DNA of 60,597 bases from Chloroflexota bacterium (GTDB lineage: Bacteria > Chloroflexota > Anaerolineae > UBA4142), in NCBI GenBank assembly GCA_016215025.1, contig JACRMI010000051.1, positions 1 through 60,597 of the forward strand, in the 5' to 3' direction. The translations under genes and the position numbers were made by a program. The notes under the pieces are model-generated. The model saw only the letters and a program-made list of their open reading frames with translations. It was not told the origin of the DNA and searched no databases. Shown here one piece after another: positions 8,801 through 17,420 of the stretch (its first letter is position 1; every line of letters starts with the position of its first letter).

Positions 8801-9051
8801 TGATCGGCGCAGCGCAAGTGGCGGTGGGCTTGGGCGCGTTTGAACGCGCAGCCAAATTAACAGGCGCGATCTACGTCTTGCGCGCTACTCTCGACGCGCA
8901 GATCGATATTCGCGAGCGCGCGTTCCACGAGCACGTGATCCACGAAGCGCAGGCGCATCTCGACGAAGCGACGTTCAATGCCGCGTGGACGGAAGGCGAG
9001 AACATGACGCCGGAGCAAGCCATCGATTTGGTGGTGCAAAGCGCAATTTGA
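5845..9051 (+). CDS. AfsR-like STAND regulator: HTH-BTAD, NB-ARC ATPase, TPR tail
   Basis: A 1068-aa signal-transduction ATPase. In order: an OmpR-type winged HTH (residues about 10-100), a BTAD helical domain (about 105-245), an NB-ARC type NTPase (Walker A GAGGSGKT near 287, Walker B LLLILDNCEH near 358, ATSREPL and PLAIELAAAR further on), a winged-helix region, and a TPR array (about 700-1000) with repeats of the type GDKRG-A--LGNLG. BTAD-HTH regulators such as AfsR and the SARPs bind 11-bp-period direct repeats just upstream of -10 elements. Such a repeat occurs in front of the next gene (9107-9137). The predicted leader is nearly absent. A paralogue lies at 22850. Confidence 0.9.
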   Translation: MSRKLVPSQKEFALYLLGSFQLEMRDGAKKTLIRLPRRKVEILLAHLVLFADREGHTREKLAALFWGDTSAEQARMSLRTSLAVLRKTFGDDVLIADREHIQINPSFPLWVDAREFVKTRASAPESAIELYRGDLLADFYDDWVLNERERFRALYIETLLRLTQHMRSQSEYERALDFARQALVTDPANETAHQHIMFCEMARGNRAAALEQHTECVRLLRDELAVEPSRETQALLNWIKQTPATSSDAARISNLPIPLTSFVGRKHEMMQIKALLASTRLLTLVGAGGSGKTRLSIQVSMELMDAPQFRDGVWWVELATVTDAELVQQAIAKALGVGQVPRRTTLETIVNYLRAKNLLLILDNCEHVIDVTARVVETLLRECADVKILATSREPLDIAGEAIWQVPTLSVPTDLQTREQLLMRYEGVRLFVERASAAQPGFALTEQNVDAVTQICRRLDGIPLAIELAAARVAVLTPEEIAARLDDRFNLLTNGTRAALPRQQTLRALVDWSFDLLSPSERTLFSRLAVFSGGRTLQAAEQVCGFEPLRKSEVLDLLGRLVAKSLLFADESSGEMRYGFLDTIKHYAREKMLLSGEADATRDHHLLYYLDLAEQAAPELEGPRQIEWSNQLEREHANLRNALHHAVEHGRYESALRMCTALTEFWGVRGYLVEGFDWFKQALECSRAAFEPTDSPEFRTSYAWALIKAADLAGRKGDFAAHASYGEAGLNLFRELGDKRGIAGALIVLGTLARMQSNFPLARERVEQAVLLARESGDERHMAAALRLLGIVNEFQGNYALAKTQLEESLQIARKLGDVHAIATTLSNLGNIAQQQGDYAGARRVYDQVLTMEREMAAKWSIAATLSNMGNLAHSEGDYVAAQSYHEQALKIMRQVGDKRGSAVVLTNLGNALLSQGDFETARNLHEETLQLRRELGDKRGVAITFGNLGDVHVGLENYVDAQKLYAEALSRLQELGDKRTIVNCLIGAAQVAVGLGAFERAAKLTGAIYVLRATLDAQIDIRERAFHEHVIHEAQAHLDEATFNAAWTEGENMTPEQAIDLVVQSAI

Positions 9052-9068
9052 ATTGATTTGTTCACAGA

Positions 9069-9104
9069 ATCCAGGTTTCTCAAAGATGGAAAACCTGGAT
9101 TTTT
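9069..9104 (+). terminator. Rho-independent terminator after the first BTAD gene
   Basis: Stem ATCCAGGTTT (9069-9078) pairs with AAACCTGGAT (9091-9100) and is followed by TTTT. It lies 18 bases after the stop codon at 9051 and directly before the direct-repeat box of the next gene. Confidence 0.75.
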
Positions 9105-9106
9105 AT

Positions 9107-9137
9107 TTGTCACGTTCTTGTCACGGTAAGCTGATAA
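9107..9137 (+). promoter_or_regulatory. 11-bp-period direct repeat (SARP-box-like) and -10, box 1
   Basis: TTGTCACG occurs at 9107-9114 and again at 9118-9125, an 11-bp period. Seven bases after the second TTGTCAC comes TGATAA (9132-9137). The same repeat, period and distance are found at 19988 and 26069. This geometry (two direct repeats one helical turn apart, close to the -10, replacing a -35) is that of known SARP binding sites. It precedes the secreted beta-helix gene at 9305. Confidence 0.7.
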
Positions 9138-9192
9138 AGTCATTGTGCGAAAATCGATTCGCCTGATGATGGAGAGCAGCGATTGTCCAGAA

Positions 9193-9238
9193 GCGGCAAT
9201 GCCACGTCGTCGGACGCATGTTGACGTCCGGACGTGGC
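9193..9238. repeat. Hairpin in the 5' leader of the beta-helix gene
   Basis: Arms GCCACGTC and GACGTGGC close a stem that also contains TCGGACG against CGTCCG, interrupted by one base. It lies between the -10-like element at 9132 and the start codon at 9305, so the transcript would have a leader of about 160 nt with a strong hairpin. It could be a REP-like unit or a leader structure; no known RNA family was recognised. Confidence 0.5.
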
Positions 9239-9304
9239 AATTGATTTCTCAGGCGCAAAAATCGATTCAGTCCTCATTCGGAAATTCATTCAAAGGAGAT
9301 AATG

Positions 9305-11998
9305 ATGAAGCACTATCGTGCGATGATTGCACTTGGATTCATTCTCAGTTTGACCGCGCTATTTTTTTGGTCGGTCCCGGTTACGCATGCGGCTCCCAAG
9401 GACACGGTCGTTACGAACTGTACCGATGCGGGCTTGTCGGCGGCGTTAGCCACCGGCGGAACGATCACGTTCAATTGCAGCGGACCAGCCACAATTTCGG
9501 TTGCATCGCAAAAGACATTTGCTTTGAATACCACCATCGATGGATACAACGCGGGCAATGGGGTGACGTTGACCGCGCCAATTAATGTGCGGTTGTTTTG
9601 GATTAACGCCGGTGTTGGATTGACGCTGACGAATATCAACATCGCAAACCTCAATTACACACCTTGGCCTGGCTATCCCATTATCAACTATGGCAAACTC
9701 GTTATTTCCAATAGCGCATTCGTAAACAATGCCGTTGGTATCATTCAGAACCTAGCTGGTTCTACCCTAAACGTAACAGGGAGCACTTTTAATGGTAATG
9801 TAGGTGGTTCGGGTGCTGATACGATCGGCAGTGCCGCCAATACTACATCGACCATTGCCAACAGTACTTTCACACACAATTCGGGTTACAAGGTCGTTTC
9901 CACTCAGAGCGCCTTGACGGTAACCAACACTTTATTTGTCAGCAATACTGCCCCGAATATTCAAAGTCAGAACGCGGCTTTGGTTGTTATCGATGGCGGA
10001 CAGTTCATCAGCAACACCGGCACGGTGATTGTGACGAACGGTGGACAAATCGCCGTGAGTAACTCTCAGTTTCTTGAAAACTCGAATGGCACCTCGGCAA
10101 TGATGGCGCTCTATGGCGCAGCCAGCTTCAATGCAACTGACTTTATCAGCAACACGAGCGGCGGCGCGATCTACTCCACCAACTCACTCCAAGTCTCCAA
10201 TAGCAAGTTTACTGGGAATCGGAGCACCGGTTATGCGTCATCGATTTATCTTTATGGCTATGGTTATTCACCTGCATTGACGCTAACCAATAGTTCATTC
10301 ATTAGTAATACCGCAAGCGGCGGAGCGATTTACAATTATTACGGTGGCACGGCATATATCACCAACACAAGCTTCATCAGCAATACCTCAAACAATTCCG
10401 CTGGCGCACTCTACCTCGATTATCCCGGCGTGGTCCAAGTACTGAGCAGCACGTTTCAAAGCGGTACTGGTGGCGGCATCTACACAAATGGTCAAAGCAA
10501 TCCGCTCATCATTTCTGACAGCAACTTTATCAGCAATACCTCTGCTTTTAGCACTGCTGGGGTCAGCGCCGGAACGATTACGGTCACGCACAGCAATTTT
10601 ATAGGCAATATTTCCAGTTCAGGTACAGGGGGATTGTATGCCAGTCGTCAGGCATACATCAGTGGGAGCACCTTCATCAACAATGTTGGAACCTCTGCCG
10701 GTGCGATGAATTTAACCTCTGGCGGCTTTGGTCCTTTTTATGATGTGGTTGCGAACACGGTTGTCAAAGACAACATCTCGAAAGCAAATGGCGGTGGCGG
10801 TATTCGAGCCGACCAGCATCTGACGCTGATCGATTCGGAGATAAGCGGAAACACCGCACAAGGAAATAATAGCGGCGGCGGTTTGTACTTTTGGTCGTCG
10901 TATCCGCTGACGCTGACACGCAGCTTGTTCTATAACAATATCGTCACGGGCACGAACGGTACCGGCGGCGGAATCTATTTGACCGGCGGCAGCGCCAGCA
11001 TTTCGAATACGACTATCTACAGCAACACCGCAGGCGATGGCGGCGGCATCTACTCCAATGGCAGCAGTTTGACGCTGACGAATGATACCATCATCAGCAA
11101 CACAGCGACCACGGCGAATAACACGGGCGGCAACATTCGCAATGGCGCAATGGCTCCGGTGAATTTGCGCAATACGATTATGGCTGGCGGCAGTCAAAGA
11201 AACTGCTTTGGTTCGTTATCATCCCTGGGCCATAATCTGAGCAGCGATGCGAGTTGCGTGATTGCAGCTACCGGCGATTTGACCAATACGAATCCGCAAC
11301 TCGGCGCATTCCAAAATAATGGTGGACTCACCTACAGCTTCATGCCCCAGTCATCCAGTCCAGCGGTGAATGCGGGCGATAATACCGGTTGTCCGGCAGA
11401 CGATCAACGCGGCGTGGCGCGACCTTACGGGATGGCGTGCGACATCGGCGCAATCGAATCGCCGCACCTTACACCGCAGACGATCACGTTCAATTCGCTC
11501 GCGAACAAAGTTATGGGCAATGCGCCCTTTGCAATCACGGCGACCGCATCGTCCGGTTTGCCGGTGGCATTTAACTCCCAGACGCCGACGATTTGCGCGG
11601 TCAATGCCGTCACCGTCACACTGAACTCTGGCGGCACGTGTACGATTCGCGCATCGCAAGCGGGTAATGCGACGTACGCGGCTGCGCCAAATATCGATCA
11701 AAGCTTTACGGTGCAGTTCACGCAGACAATCAGCTTTGCGGCGCTGCCCAATCGGCTGTTGAGCCAATCGCCCTTTACCGTTTCGGCGAGCGCGACATCC
11801 GGCTTGCCCGTGTCTTTTACGGCGAGCGGTCAGTGCAATGCGAGCGAAACAAATGGCACGACGATCACATTGACTGGGTTGGGCAACTGCACCGTGACAG
11901 CGCATCAGGCTGGCAATGCCAGTTACACGAGCGCCTCAGATGTTTCGCGAACTTTTGCGATCAACACCGGTTTGTATCTGCCGTTGATTCTGCGGTAA
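9305..11998 (+). CDS. Secreted parallel beta-helix protein with two Ig-like modules and LPLILR C-terminus
   Basis: An extracellular protein of about 897 aa. A signal peptide (MIALGFILSLTALFFWSVPVTHAA) precedes a long right-handed beta-helix (about 45-620), seen as recurring NSTF-SNT and GGGIY-N units. A choice-of-anchor-Q-like segment follows (SSPAVNAGDN...DDQRGVARP...CDIGAIES, about 670-720), then two repeats beginning QTITF/QTISF with SGLPVxF (about 725-890). The protein ends in GLYLPLILR. The ATG at 9302 is three bases from AAGGAG and the one at 9305 six bases away, so 9305 is preferred. A role in surface adhesion or glycan contact is plausible but not shown. It is probably controlled through the direct repeat at 9107. 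Confidence 0.85.
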   Translation: MKHYRAMIALGFILSLTALFFWSVPVTHAAPKDTVVTNCTDAGLSAALATGGTITFNCSGPATISVASQKTFALNTTIDGYNAGNGVTLTAPINVRLFWINAGVGLTLTNINIANLNYTPWPGYPIINYGKLVISNSAFVNNAVGIIQNLAGSTLNVTGSTFNGNVGGSGADTIGSAANTTSTIANSTFTHNSGYKVVSTQSALTVTNTLFVSNTAPNIQSQNAALVVIDGGQFISNTGTVIVTNGGQIAVSNSQFLENSNGTSAMMALYGAASFNATDFISNTSGGAIYSTNSLQVSNSKFTGNRSTGYASSIYLYGYGYSPALTLTNSSFISNTASGGAIYNYYGGTAYITNTSFISNTSNNSAGALYLDYPGVVQVLSSTFQSGTGGGIYTNGQSNPLIISDSNFISNTSAFSTAGVSAGTITVTHSNFIGNISSSGTGGLYASRQAYISGSTFINNVGTSAGAMNLTSGGFGPFYDVVANTVVKDNISKANGGGGIRADQHLTLIDSEISGNTAQGNNSGGGLYFWSSYPLTLTRSLFYNNIVTGTNGTGGGIYLTGGSASISNTTIYSNTAGDGGGIYSNGSSLTLTNDTIISNTATTANNTGGNIRNGAMAPVNLRNTIMAGGSQRNCFGSLSSLGHNLSSDASCVIAATGDLTNTNPQLGAFQNNGGLTYSFMPQSSSPAVNAGDNTGCPADDQRGVARPYGMACDIGAIESPHLTPQTITFNSLANKVMGNAPFAITATASSGLPVAFNSQTPTICAVNAVTVTLNSGGTCTIRASQAGNATYAAAPNIDQSFTVQFTQTISFAALPNRLLSQSPFTVSASATSGLPVSFTASGQCNASETNGTTITLTGLGNCTVTAHQAGNASYTSASDVSRTFAINTGLYLPLILR

Positions 11999-12005
11999 AT
12001 GAAAC

Positions 12006-12034
12006 ACACGCCCTGCGACCATCACAGGGCGTGT
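12006..12034. terminator. Hairpin after the beta-helix gene
   Basis: Arms ACACGCCCTG (12006-12015) and CAGGGCGTGT (12025-12034) pair perfectly with a nine-base loop, eight bases after the stop at 11998. There is no T-run, so it may be a processing or mRNA-stability stem. Confidence 0.5.
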
Positions 12035-12094
12035 ATCATCTGGTAGGGCATGGTATTGACACAACAGTTTTTGACGATTCAAGTCATCAAATCA

Positions 12095-12125
12095 ACAAGC
12101 GGCAGACAAAGCGCCTGCCGCTTGT
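12095..12125 (-). terminator. Hairpin at the 3' end of the XRE-STAND gene
   Basis: Arms ACAAGCGGCAG (12095-12105) and CTGCCGCTTGT (12115-12125) pair perfectly. On the minus strand it follows the stop codon of the gene at 12127-14466 after one base and is followed by TGATTTGATGA. It may work for both converging genes. Confidence 0.55.
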
Positions 12126-12126
12126 C

Positions 12127-14466
12127 TTATTTCGTTTCGTTCGCCAGCGCCACTGCTTGTTCGACGGACAATACTTGTCCTTCTGCCCACGCGCGTTCAA
12201 ACGCCGCATCGCCTAGCTGCGTACGCAACTCGGCGATAAAACCTTTGTATTCTGCTAGCGTTGCTGCTGGCAACACAAGTCCGATGTCTTGTCGAATTTT
12301 TTCGCTGGTACTTGTCAACTGGGTCGCCAAACAACTATCGCCTAAATAGTGAGAACATACGGCTATGCCATCAAGTGCAAATGTCAGTCCCTTCAAGTCG
12401 CTTTGTTGTTGGCGAATTGCCAGACCGGCACGATAGGAATCGAGCGCAGCAGCATACGCTTTCAATTCAGTCTGAACGTCTCCTAAACCTTGCAACGCAT
12501 GCGCCAACGCGTTTTCGTTGCCGCTTTGGCGACTCGACGCAACGGATTCGGCGTACAGCTGCTGGGCGCGTTCGAGATTGCCCAAGCGCCGGGTCGCGAG
12601 CGCAAGATTGTTCAGCGCCGTGTTCAGCCGCACCCGATCGTTCGTTTGTCGTCGATATTCCAAAACTTGCTCAAGCAATTCTGCCGCTCGCGCATAATCG
12701 CCCTGCATACCCGCAAGCATGCCAAGTCCTTCTAACGAATAATGGATGCCGGCTTGATCTCCCAACGCTTGACAAATGGCTAGCCCCTCTTCTTCGAAAA
12801 TGCGTGCGCTCGCGTAATCCCCCTGAAACTTTGCAAAATCACTCGCACAAGCCAACATTGTGGCGCGCGCTTTCGATGGCGTCGCATCCAGCGCAAGGAT
12901 TTGTTGTAGCCAACGTCGTGCTTCCGTAAGATAGCCCCGCGCGTGCCAGAAACTATTGAGCGCAATTGCAAACTCTTGAGCGATAACGACGCGGGCCGAC
13001 GATTCAATACTCCACGCTAATGCGGCGCGGAGATTGTTGAGTTCGCGTTGGACCCGATGGAGCCAGCGCGCCTGATCACCGCCCTGTCGCCAAGAGGAGA
13101 GAAATTCTTGCGCGAACTTTAAATAGTACTCGGCGTGCCACTGTTGGGCGCGTTCCAATTCGCCCACGGCTGCCAGCTTGGCGCGCGCATACTCGCGCAT
13201 CGTTTCCAGCATGGTGTAACGCGCACTGCCCTCCGCATCGAGTTCGTGCCGCACCAAACTCTTCTCAACGAGATTTTGAATTTGGGATTTCGGATTTCGG
13301 ATTTCATCAGACAAATCTGAAATTGCCTCTTCGGCGCATCCATCCACAAAGATTCCCAGCCAATCAAATAAACGCTTTTCCGCTTCGTCGAGCAGATCGT
13401 AACTCCAATCGATTGCACCGCGCAGAGATTGTTGGCGCGGCGTCAGGTCGCGCGGTCCGCCGGTCAATGCGTCCAAACGTTGACTCAACTGCGCGAGCAA
13501 TTGAGTCGCCGTGTGCCATTTAACTTGCGCTGCCGCAATCTCAATCGCCAGCGGCAAGCCGTCGACCCAGGCGCAGATGCGCGCAACATCCGCCGCGTTT
13601 TCCGTCGTCAATCGAAAATCGGGTTTGGCGGCGCGCGCACGCTCTTTGAAGAATTGGATGGAGGAATAACGCGAATAAAACGTCAACGATTGGGTAGTGG
13701 GCAAGCGTTGCACGTCGAGAAGTTCGAGCGGCGGCACGGGGAATTCGTGTTCGCCGTAGAGGTGCAAAATCTCGCGACTCGTAACCAGCGCCTTGACTTG
13801 AGGCGCGGCAGTCAGTAAATCGGTGACCAGCGGCGCGGCAGGGATGAGATGTTCAAAGTTGTCGACGATGAGCAGCAAATTCTTGTCGCGCAAAAATTCG
13901 GTGAGGGCGCGAATGATGCCGTCGCGCGTTTCCTTGACGCCGAGTGTTTGCGCGATGGTGGCGGCGACGAGCGTCGGATCGGTGATCGGTTCCAGCGCGA
14001 CAAAGTGAACACCGTCGCGAAAGACTCGCGCGACTTTTTGTCCCACCGCGATGCTCAACCGAGTCTTGCCGGTGCCGGGTGGGCCGGTCAAGGTCAATAG
14101 TCGCACCGATGGTTGACGCAGTAAATCGACCAGGGCGGAAACCTCGCGTCGCCGACCAATGAGCTGGGTCAGCGGCGCAGGCAAATGATTCGATTCGACT
14201 GAGACGTGCACTGAGGGCTTGGCATCGGGAGGAAGATTCGTTTCGCCGCGCGCAAACGCGACGAATGATGCGCACTGGTTGGCGGGAATATTCAGTACGC
14301 GCGCGATCGATTCGGCGAGAGTCGGCGACGGGCGCAAATCGTTGGTCTCGAGTCGCCACACCGCGCTCACTGAACAGGGTACGCGGCGCGCAAGCTCGTC
14401 GCGCGTCAGGTCAAGCGATTTGCGCCGTCGTTTGAGCCATTCTCCAAAGGAAATCGTCTGTGTCAT
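12127..14466 (-). CDS. XRE-HTH STAND regulator with NB-ARC and TPR repeats
   Basis: A 779-aa protein. It has an N-terminal lambda-repressor type HTH (residues about 5-65, LTRDELARRVPCSVSAVWRLE), then an NB-ARC type NTPase (Walker A GPPGTGKT near 130, Walker B LLLIVDNFEH near 205, TSREIL, PLAIEIAAAQV), a winged-helix segment, and a TPR array (about 480-720). The C-terminus (AFERAWAEGQVLSVEQAVALA) resembles that of both BTAD regulators in the window, which places the three in one regulator family that differs in its DNA-binding module. It is transcribed from a near-consensus promoter 11 nt before the ATG and diverges from the propeller gene at 14669, a likely target. Confidence 0.9.
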   Translation of the reverse strand: MTQTISFGEWLKRRRKSLDLTRDELARRVPCSVSAVWRLETNDLRPSPTLAESIARVLNIPANQCASFVAFARGETNLPPDAKPSVHVSVESNHLPAPLTQLIGRRREVSALVDLLRQPSVRLLTLTGPPGTGKTRLSIAVGQKVARVFRDGVHFVALEPITDPTLVAATIAQTLGVKETRDGIIRALTEFLRDKNLLLIVDNFEHLIPAAPLVTDLLTAAPQVKALVTSREILHLYGEHEFPVPPLELLDVQRLPTTQSLTFYSRYSSIQFFKERARAAKPDFRLTTENAADVARICAWVDGLPLAIEIAAAQVKWHTATQLLAQLSQRLDALTGGPRDLTPRQQSLRGAIDWSYDLLDEAEKRLFDWLGIFVDGCAEEAISDLSDEIRNPKSQIQNLVEKSLVRHELDAEGSARYTMLETMREYARAKLAAVGELERAQQWHAEYYLKFAQEFLSSWRQGGDQARWLHRVQRELNNLRAALAWSIESSARVVIAQEFAIALNSFWHARGYLTEARRWLQQILALDATPSKARATMLACASDFAKFQGDYASARIFEEEGLAICQALGDQAGIHYSLEGLGMLAGMQGDYARAAELLEQVLEYRRQTNDRVRLNTALNNLALATRRLGNLERAQQLYAESVASSRQSGNENALAHALQGLGDVQTELKAYAAALDSYRAGLAIRQQQSDLKGLTFALDGIAVCSHYLGDSCLATQLTSTSEKIRQDIGLVLPAATLAEYKGFIAELRTQLGDAAFERAWAEGQVLSVEQAVALANETK

Positions 14467-14477
14467 GGTTGGCTGCG

Positions 14478-14507
14478 ATTATAAGTCTGACCGGGTTTTT
14501 GTGTCAA
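14478..14507 (-). promoter_or_regulatory. Consensus promoter of the XRE-STAND gene
   Basis: Minus strand: TTGACA (14502-14507), an 18-nt spacer and TATAAT (14478-14483). Only 11 nt separate the -10 from the ATG at 14466, so the message is expected to be nearly leaderless, as for the two BTAD genes. On the plus strand an imperfect 11-bp direct repeat (GTGTCAATTTA then GTGTGAATTTT, 14501-14522) overlaps the -35. Confidence 0.7.
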
Positions 14508-14589
14508 TTTAGTGTGAATTTTTATTACTGACAATGACCCTGATTTCCCATAGAGTGGAGCGAAACAAACTCGAATAAGAAGGATTTCC

Positions 14590-14652
14590 ATGTTTTCACT
14601 CAATCGGACAGAAAAGACACGCTCCGTAACGAACGAGAATTTGCAATTTTGA
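14590..14652 (+). CDS. Possible 20-aa leader peptide
   Basis: A short frame (MFSLNRTEKTRSVTNENLQF) begins at an ATG with GAAGGA about five bases upstream and ends 16 bases before the start of the propeller gene at 14669. It could be a leader peptide or upstream ORF in that gene's 5' region, or simply chance. Nothing in its sequence points to a function. Confidence 0.25.
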   Translation: MFSLNRTEKTRSVTNENLQF

Positions 14653-14668
14653 TGTAAGGACAGCGACT

Positions 14669-17374
14669 ATGAAAACTCGAATGACGCGCATGGTGACGTT
14701 GGCAGTGGTCTTGCTGGGCTTTGTCTTGCTTGGCGCGCAAACGTCGATCGCTCAAGCCCAAAACGTTTCACCAGAAAAATTTCTGAACGACGATGGCACG
14801 CTCAACTTGGATGGCACGTTCAACGGCTCGCTTGACTTGAGCGGCTGGAACGTGCAGTTGGATCCAACGCGTGGTCCCGTCTTTAATCCAGGGAGCAGCC
14901 AACCCGCGGCGCCATCCGCCGCCGGTGCGTGGAGCAACCTGGGGAGTGGGCTTGCGGCTTTGAATGGATCTGTGGAGGCAATTGTCGTATGCGGGACCGA
15001 TATCTACATTGGTGGCTTTTTTACCGATGCCAACGACATTCCAGAGGCGGATTACATCGTCAAGTGGAACGGCAACACGTGGTCGGCGCTGGGGAGCAAT
15101 GGTGCAGGCAATGGTGCGCTTAACAGTTGGGTCAAGGTTATCGCCGTGAGTGGCTCGAATGTGTATGTCGGCGGAGACTTTACGGATGTCAACAACAATG
15201 GCACGGTGCTGACCGCGGCCGATTATATCGCGCGATGGAATGGAACCAACTGGAGCGCGTTGGGCAGCAATGGCGCAAGCAACGGTTCGCTTAGTTATCG
15301 GGTGAATGCCATTGCGGCCAGTGGTTCAAATATATACGTTGGTGGTCAATTTCAAGATGTGAATAACAACGGCACGGTGTTGACGGCAGCCGATTACGTT
15401 GCCCGATGGGACGGAACAAGATGGTGGGCGCTAGGCAGCAACGGCGCAGGCAACGGCTCAATCACTAACCCAGTCTATGCGATTGCTATCTTTTGGACGG
15501 ACGTGTATGTGGGTGGGGCTTTTTACGATGTGAATAACAATGGTACAGTGCTAACGGCGGCAGACTTTATTGCCAAGTGGAATGGAACTACCTGGTCGGC
15601 GCTGAGCAGTAACGGGGCGGGACATGGTTCGCTCAGCTACACAGTGCATGCCATTGCCGTAGGCGGAACCAGTTTGTATGTGGGTGGTCAATTCCAGAAT
15701 GTGAACAACAACGGCACGGTGCTGCCCACCGCAGATTTTATCGCCCGCTGGGATGGAACGAACTGGAGCGCTTTGGGCAGCAACGGTGCGGGCAATGGCG
15801 CAGTGCCGGGTGGTGCGGTTACGGCGATTGCTGCCAATGCCACCACGGTGTACATCGGCGGCGATTTTTGGGATGTGGGTAATACAGCCGGAGACAGAAT
15901 TGCCAAATGGGACGGCAGCACCTGGTCGGCGCTGGGCAGCGACGGTGCGGGCGATGGTTCGCTCAACAACACTGTATATGCCATTGCCATCAGTGGTTCG
16001 AACGTGTATGCCGGCGGTTGGTTTGAGAATGTCAACAACAACGGCACGCTCTTGAGCGCGGCGACCTATTTCGCCACATGGAATGGTTCGGTGTGGTCAG
16101 CGCCAGCCGCGACAACCCTGAATGGTTCTCTATCCAATTACTTTAACATGAATCCTTACGTTAATGCCATCGCCGTGAGCGGAACGAATGTGTACGTCGG
16201 CGGCTATTTTGTGGATGTCCAGAACGGCGCTACGGCCTTACCCGCTGCTGACTATGTCGCCAGGTGGGATGCCCTGACGGGCAACTGGAACACACTAGGA
16301 AGTGATGGTGCAGGCAACGGTTCGCTTAACGGCATGGTGTTCTCGCTCGCAGTCAGCGGATCAAATGTGTATGTCGGCGGAATATTTACCAATGTGAACA
16401 ACAATGGTACGCTGTTGAATGCTGCCGATTACGTCGCCAAGTATGATACGCTGACGGGTAACTGGAGTGCGCTGGGCAGTAACGGCGCAGGCGATGGCTC
16501 GCTCAATAGCGGCGTTTATGCTATCGCCGTGAGCGGATCGAATGTCTATGTGGGCGGCGCGTTCCAGAATGTGAACAACAAGGGGACAGTGCTGACTGCG
16601 GCGGATTTTATCGCGAGATGGGATACATCATCGGGAAATTGGTTCTCGCTGCTGGGCGATGGCATCTCGAACGGGTCGCTTAATATGCCAGTCCGTGCGA
16701 TTGCCGCGAGCGGATCAATTGTGTATGTCGGCGGTGATTTTGTGAATGTCAATAATGGCGGCACAGTTTTGAACGCGGCGGATCACATTGCAATATGGGA
16801 CGCGCTAGCGAGCAACTGGAGCGCGCTGGGCAGTAATGGCGCTGGGGATGGTTCGCTCAATGGCAGCCGTGTGTATGCCATTGCCGTGAGTGCATCGAAT
16901 CTGTACGTCGGCGGCGATTTCACCAACGTCAACAACAACGGCATCTTTTTGAATGCTGCCGATTACATCGCCAAGTGGGATACCTTGACAGGCAACTGGT
17001 CAGCGCTGAGCCAGAACGGCGCAGGCAACGGCGCGCTTAACGGTGAAGTGAGAGCCATTTCCATCACTGGCAGTGATCTGTACGTGGGCGGTGGATTCAC
17101 CGATGTCAACGATCGCGGTAATGCGCTGCCCACCGCGGATTACGTTGCCAAGTGGGATGGAACCAACTGGAGCGCGCTAGGTGGCAACGGCGCGGGGAAT
17201 GGCGCGCTCAATGGCTGGGTCAATGCTCTAGCGATGAACGGTTCCAAGTTGTACGCAGGTGGCGGATTTTCTAACGTGAACAACAACGGCACGCGGCTGA
17301 CCGCCGCGGATTATATCGCGGCGTATGACTCGGCGTTCCAGTCCAAACTCTATTTGCCATTGATCGTGCGGTAA
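14669..17374 (+). CDS. Secreted 14-repeat beta-propeller-like protein with LPLIVR C-terminus
   Basis: A 901-aa protein with a signal peptide (MVTLAVVLLGFVLLGAQTSIAQA). After about 85 residues there are fourteen tandem repeats of about 57-60 residues, built on WSALGSNGAGNGSLN, then VxAIAVSGSNVYVGGxF, then VNNNGTVLTAADYIAxWD. Fourteen repeats would fit two seven-bladed propellers, though this is inference. Repeats 8 to 12 carry an extra LTGN linker and look like a later amplification. The protein ends in KLYLPLIVR. AAGGA lies about eight bases before the ATG. The next secreted protein starts 47 bases downstream, so the two are probably co-transcribed. Confidence 0.82.
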   Translation: MKTRMTRMVTLAVVLLGFVLLGAQTSIAQAQNVSPEKFLNDDGTLNLDGTFNGSLDLSGWNVQLDPTRGPVFNPGSSQPAAPSAAGAWSNLGSGLAALNGSVEAIVVCGTDIYIGGFFTDANDIPEADYIVKWNGNTWSALGSNGAGNGALNSWVKVIAVSGSNVYVGGDFTDVNNNGTVLTAADYIARWNGTNWSALGSNGASNGSLSYRVNAIAASGSNIYVGGQFQDVNNNGTVLTAADYVARWDGTRWWALGSNGAGNGSITNPVYAIAIFWTDVYVGGAFYDVNNNGTVLTAADFIAKWNGTTWSALSSNGAGHGSLSYTVHAIAVGGTSLYVGGQFQNVNNNGTVLPTADFIARWDGTNWSALGSNGAGNGAVPGGAVTAIAANATTVYIGGDFWDVGNTAGDRIAKWDGSTWSALGSDGAGDGSLNNTVYAIAISGSNVYAGGWFENVNNNGTLLSAATYFATWNGSVWSAPAATTLNGSLSNYFNMNPYVNAIAVSGTNVYVGGYFVDVQNGATALPAADYVARWDALTGNWNTLGSDGAGNGSLNGMVFSLAVSGSNVYVGGIFTNVNNNGTLLNAADYVAKYDTLTGNWSALGSNGAGDGSLNSGVYAIAVSGSNVYVGGAFQNVNNKGTVLTAADFIARWDTSSGNWFSLLGDGISNGSLNMPVRAIAASGSIVYVGGDFVNVNNGGTVLNAADHIAIWDALASNWSALGSNGAGDGSLNGSRVYAIAVSASNLYVGGDFTNVNNNGIFLNAADYIAKWDTLTGNWSALSQNGAGNGALNGEVRAISITGSDLYVGGGFTDVNDRGNALPTADYVAKWDGTNWSALGGNGAGNGALNGWVNALAMNGSKLYAGGGFSNVNNNGTRLTAADYIAAYDSAFQSKLYLPLIVR

Positions 17375-17420
17375 GCGTGAGAGTGGGCATAGATAGAGAC
17401 AGGTCTCCAAGAGGAAAAGG

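Noticed and set aside
9145..9585. Plus-strand frame of 146 codons overlapping the start of the first beta-helix gene
   Set aside because: It runs out of frame into a gene with a clear signal peptide. Its first part is the hairpin-containing leader and shows no protein features.
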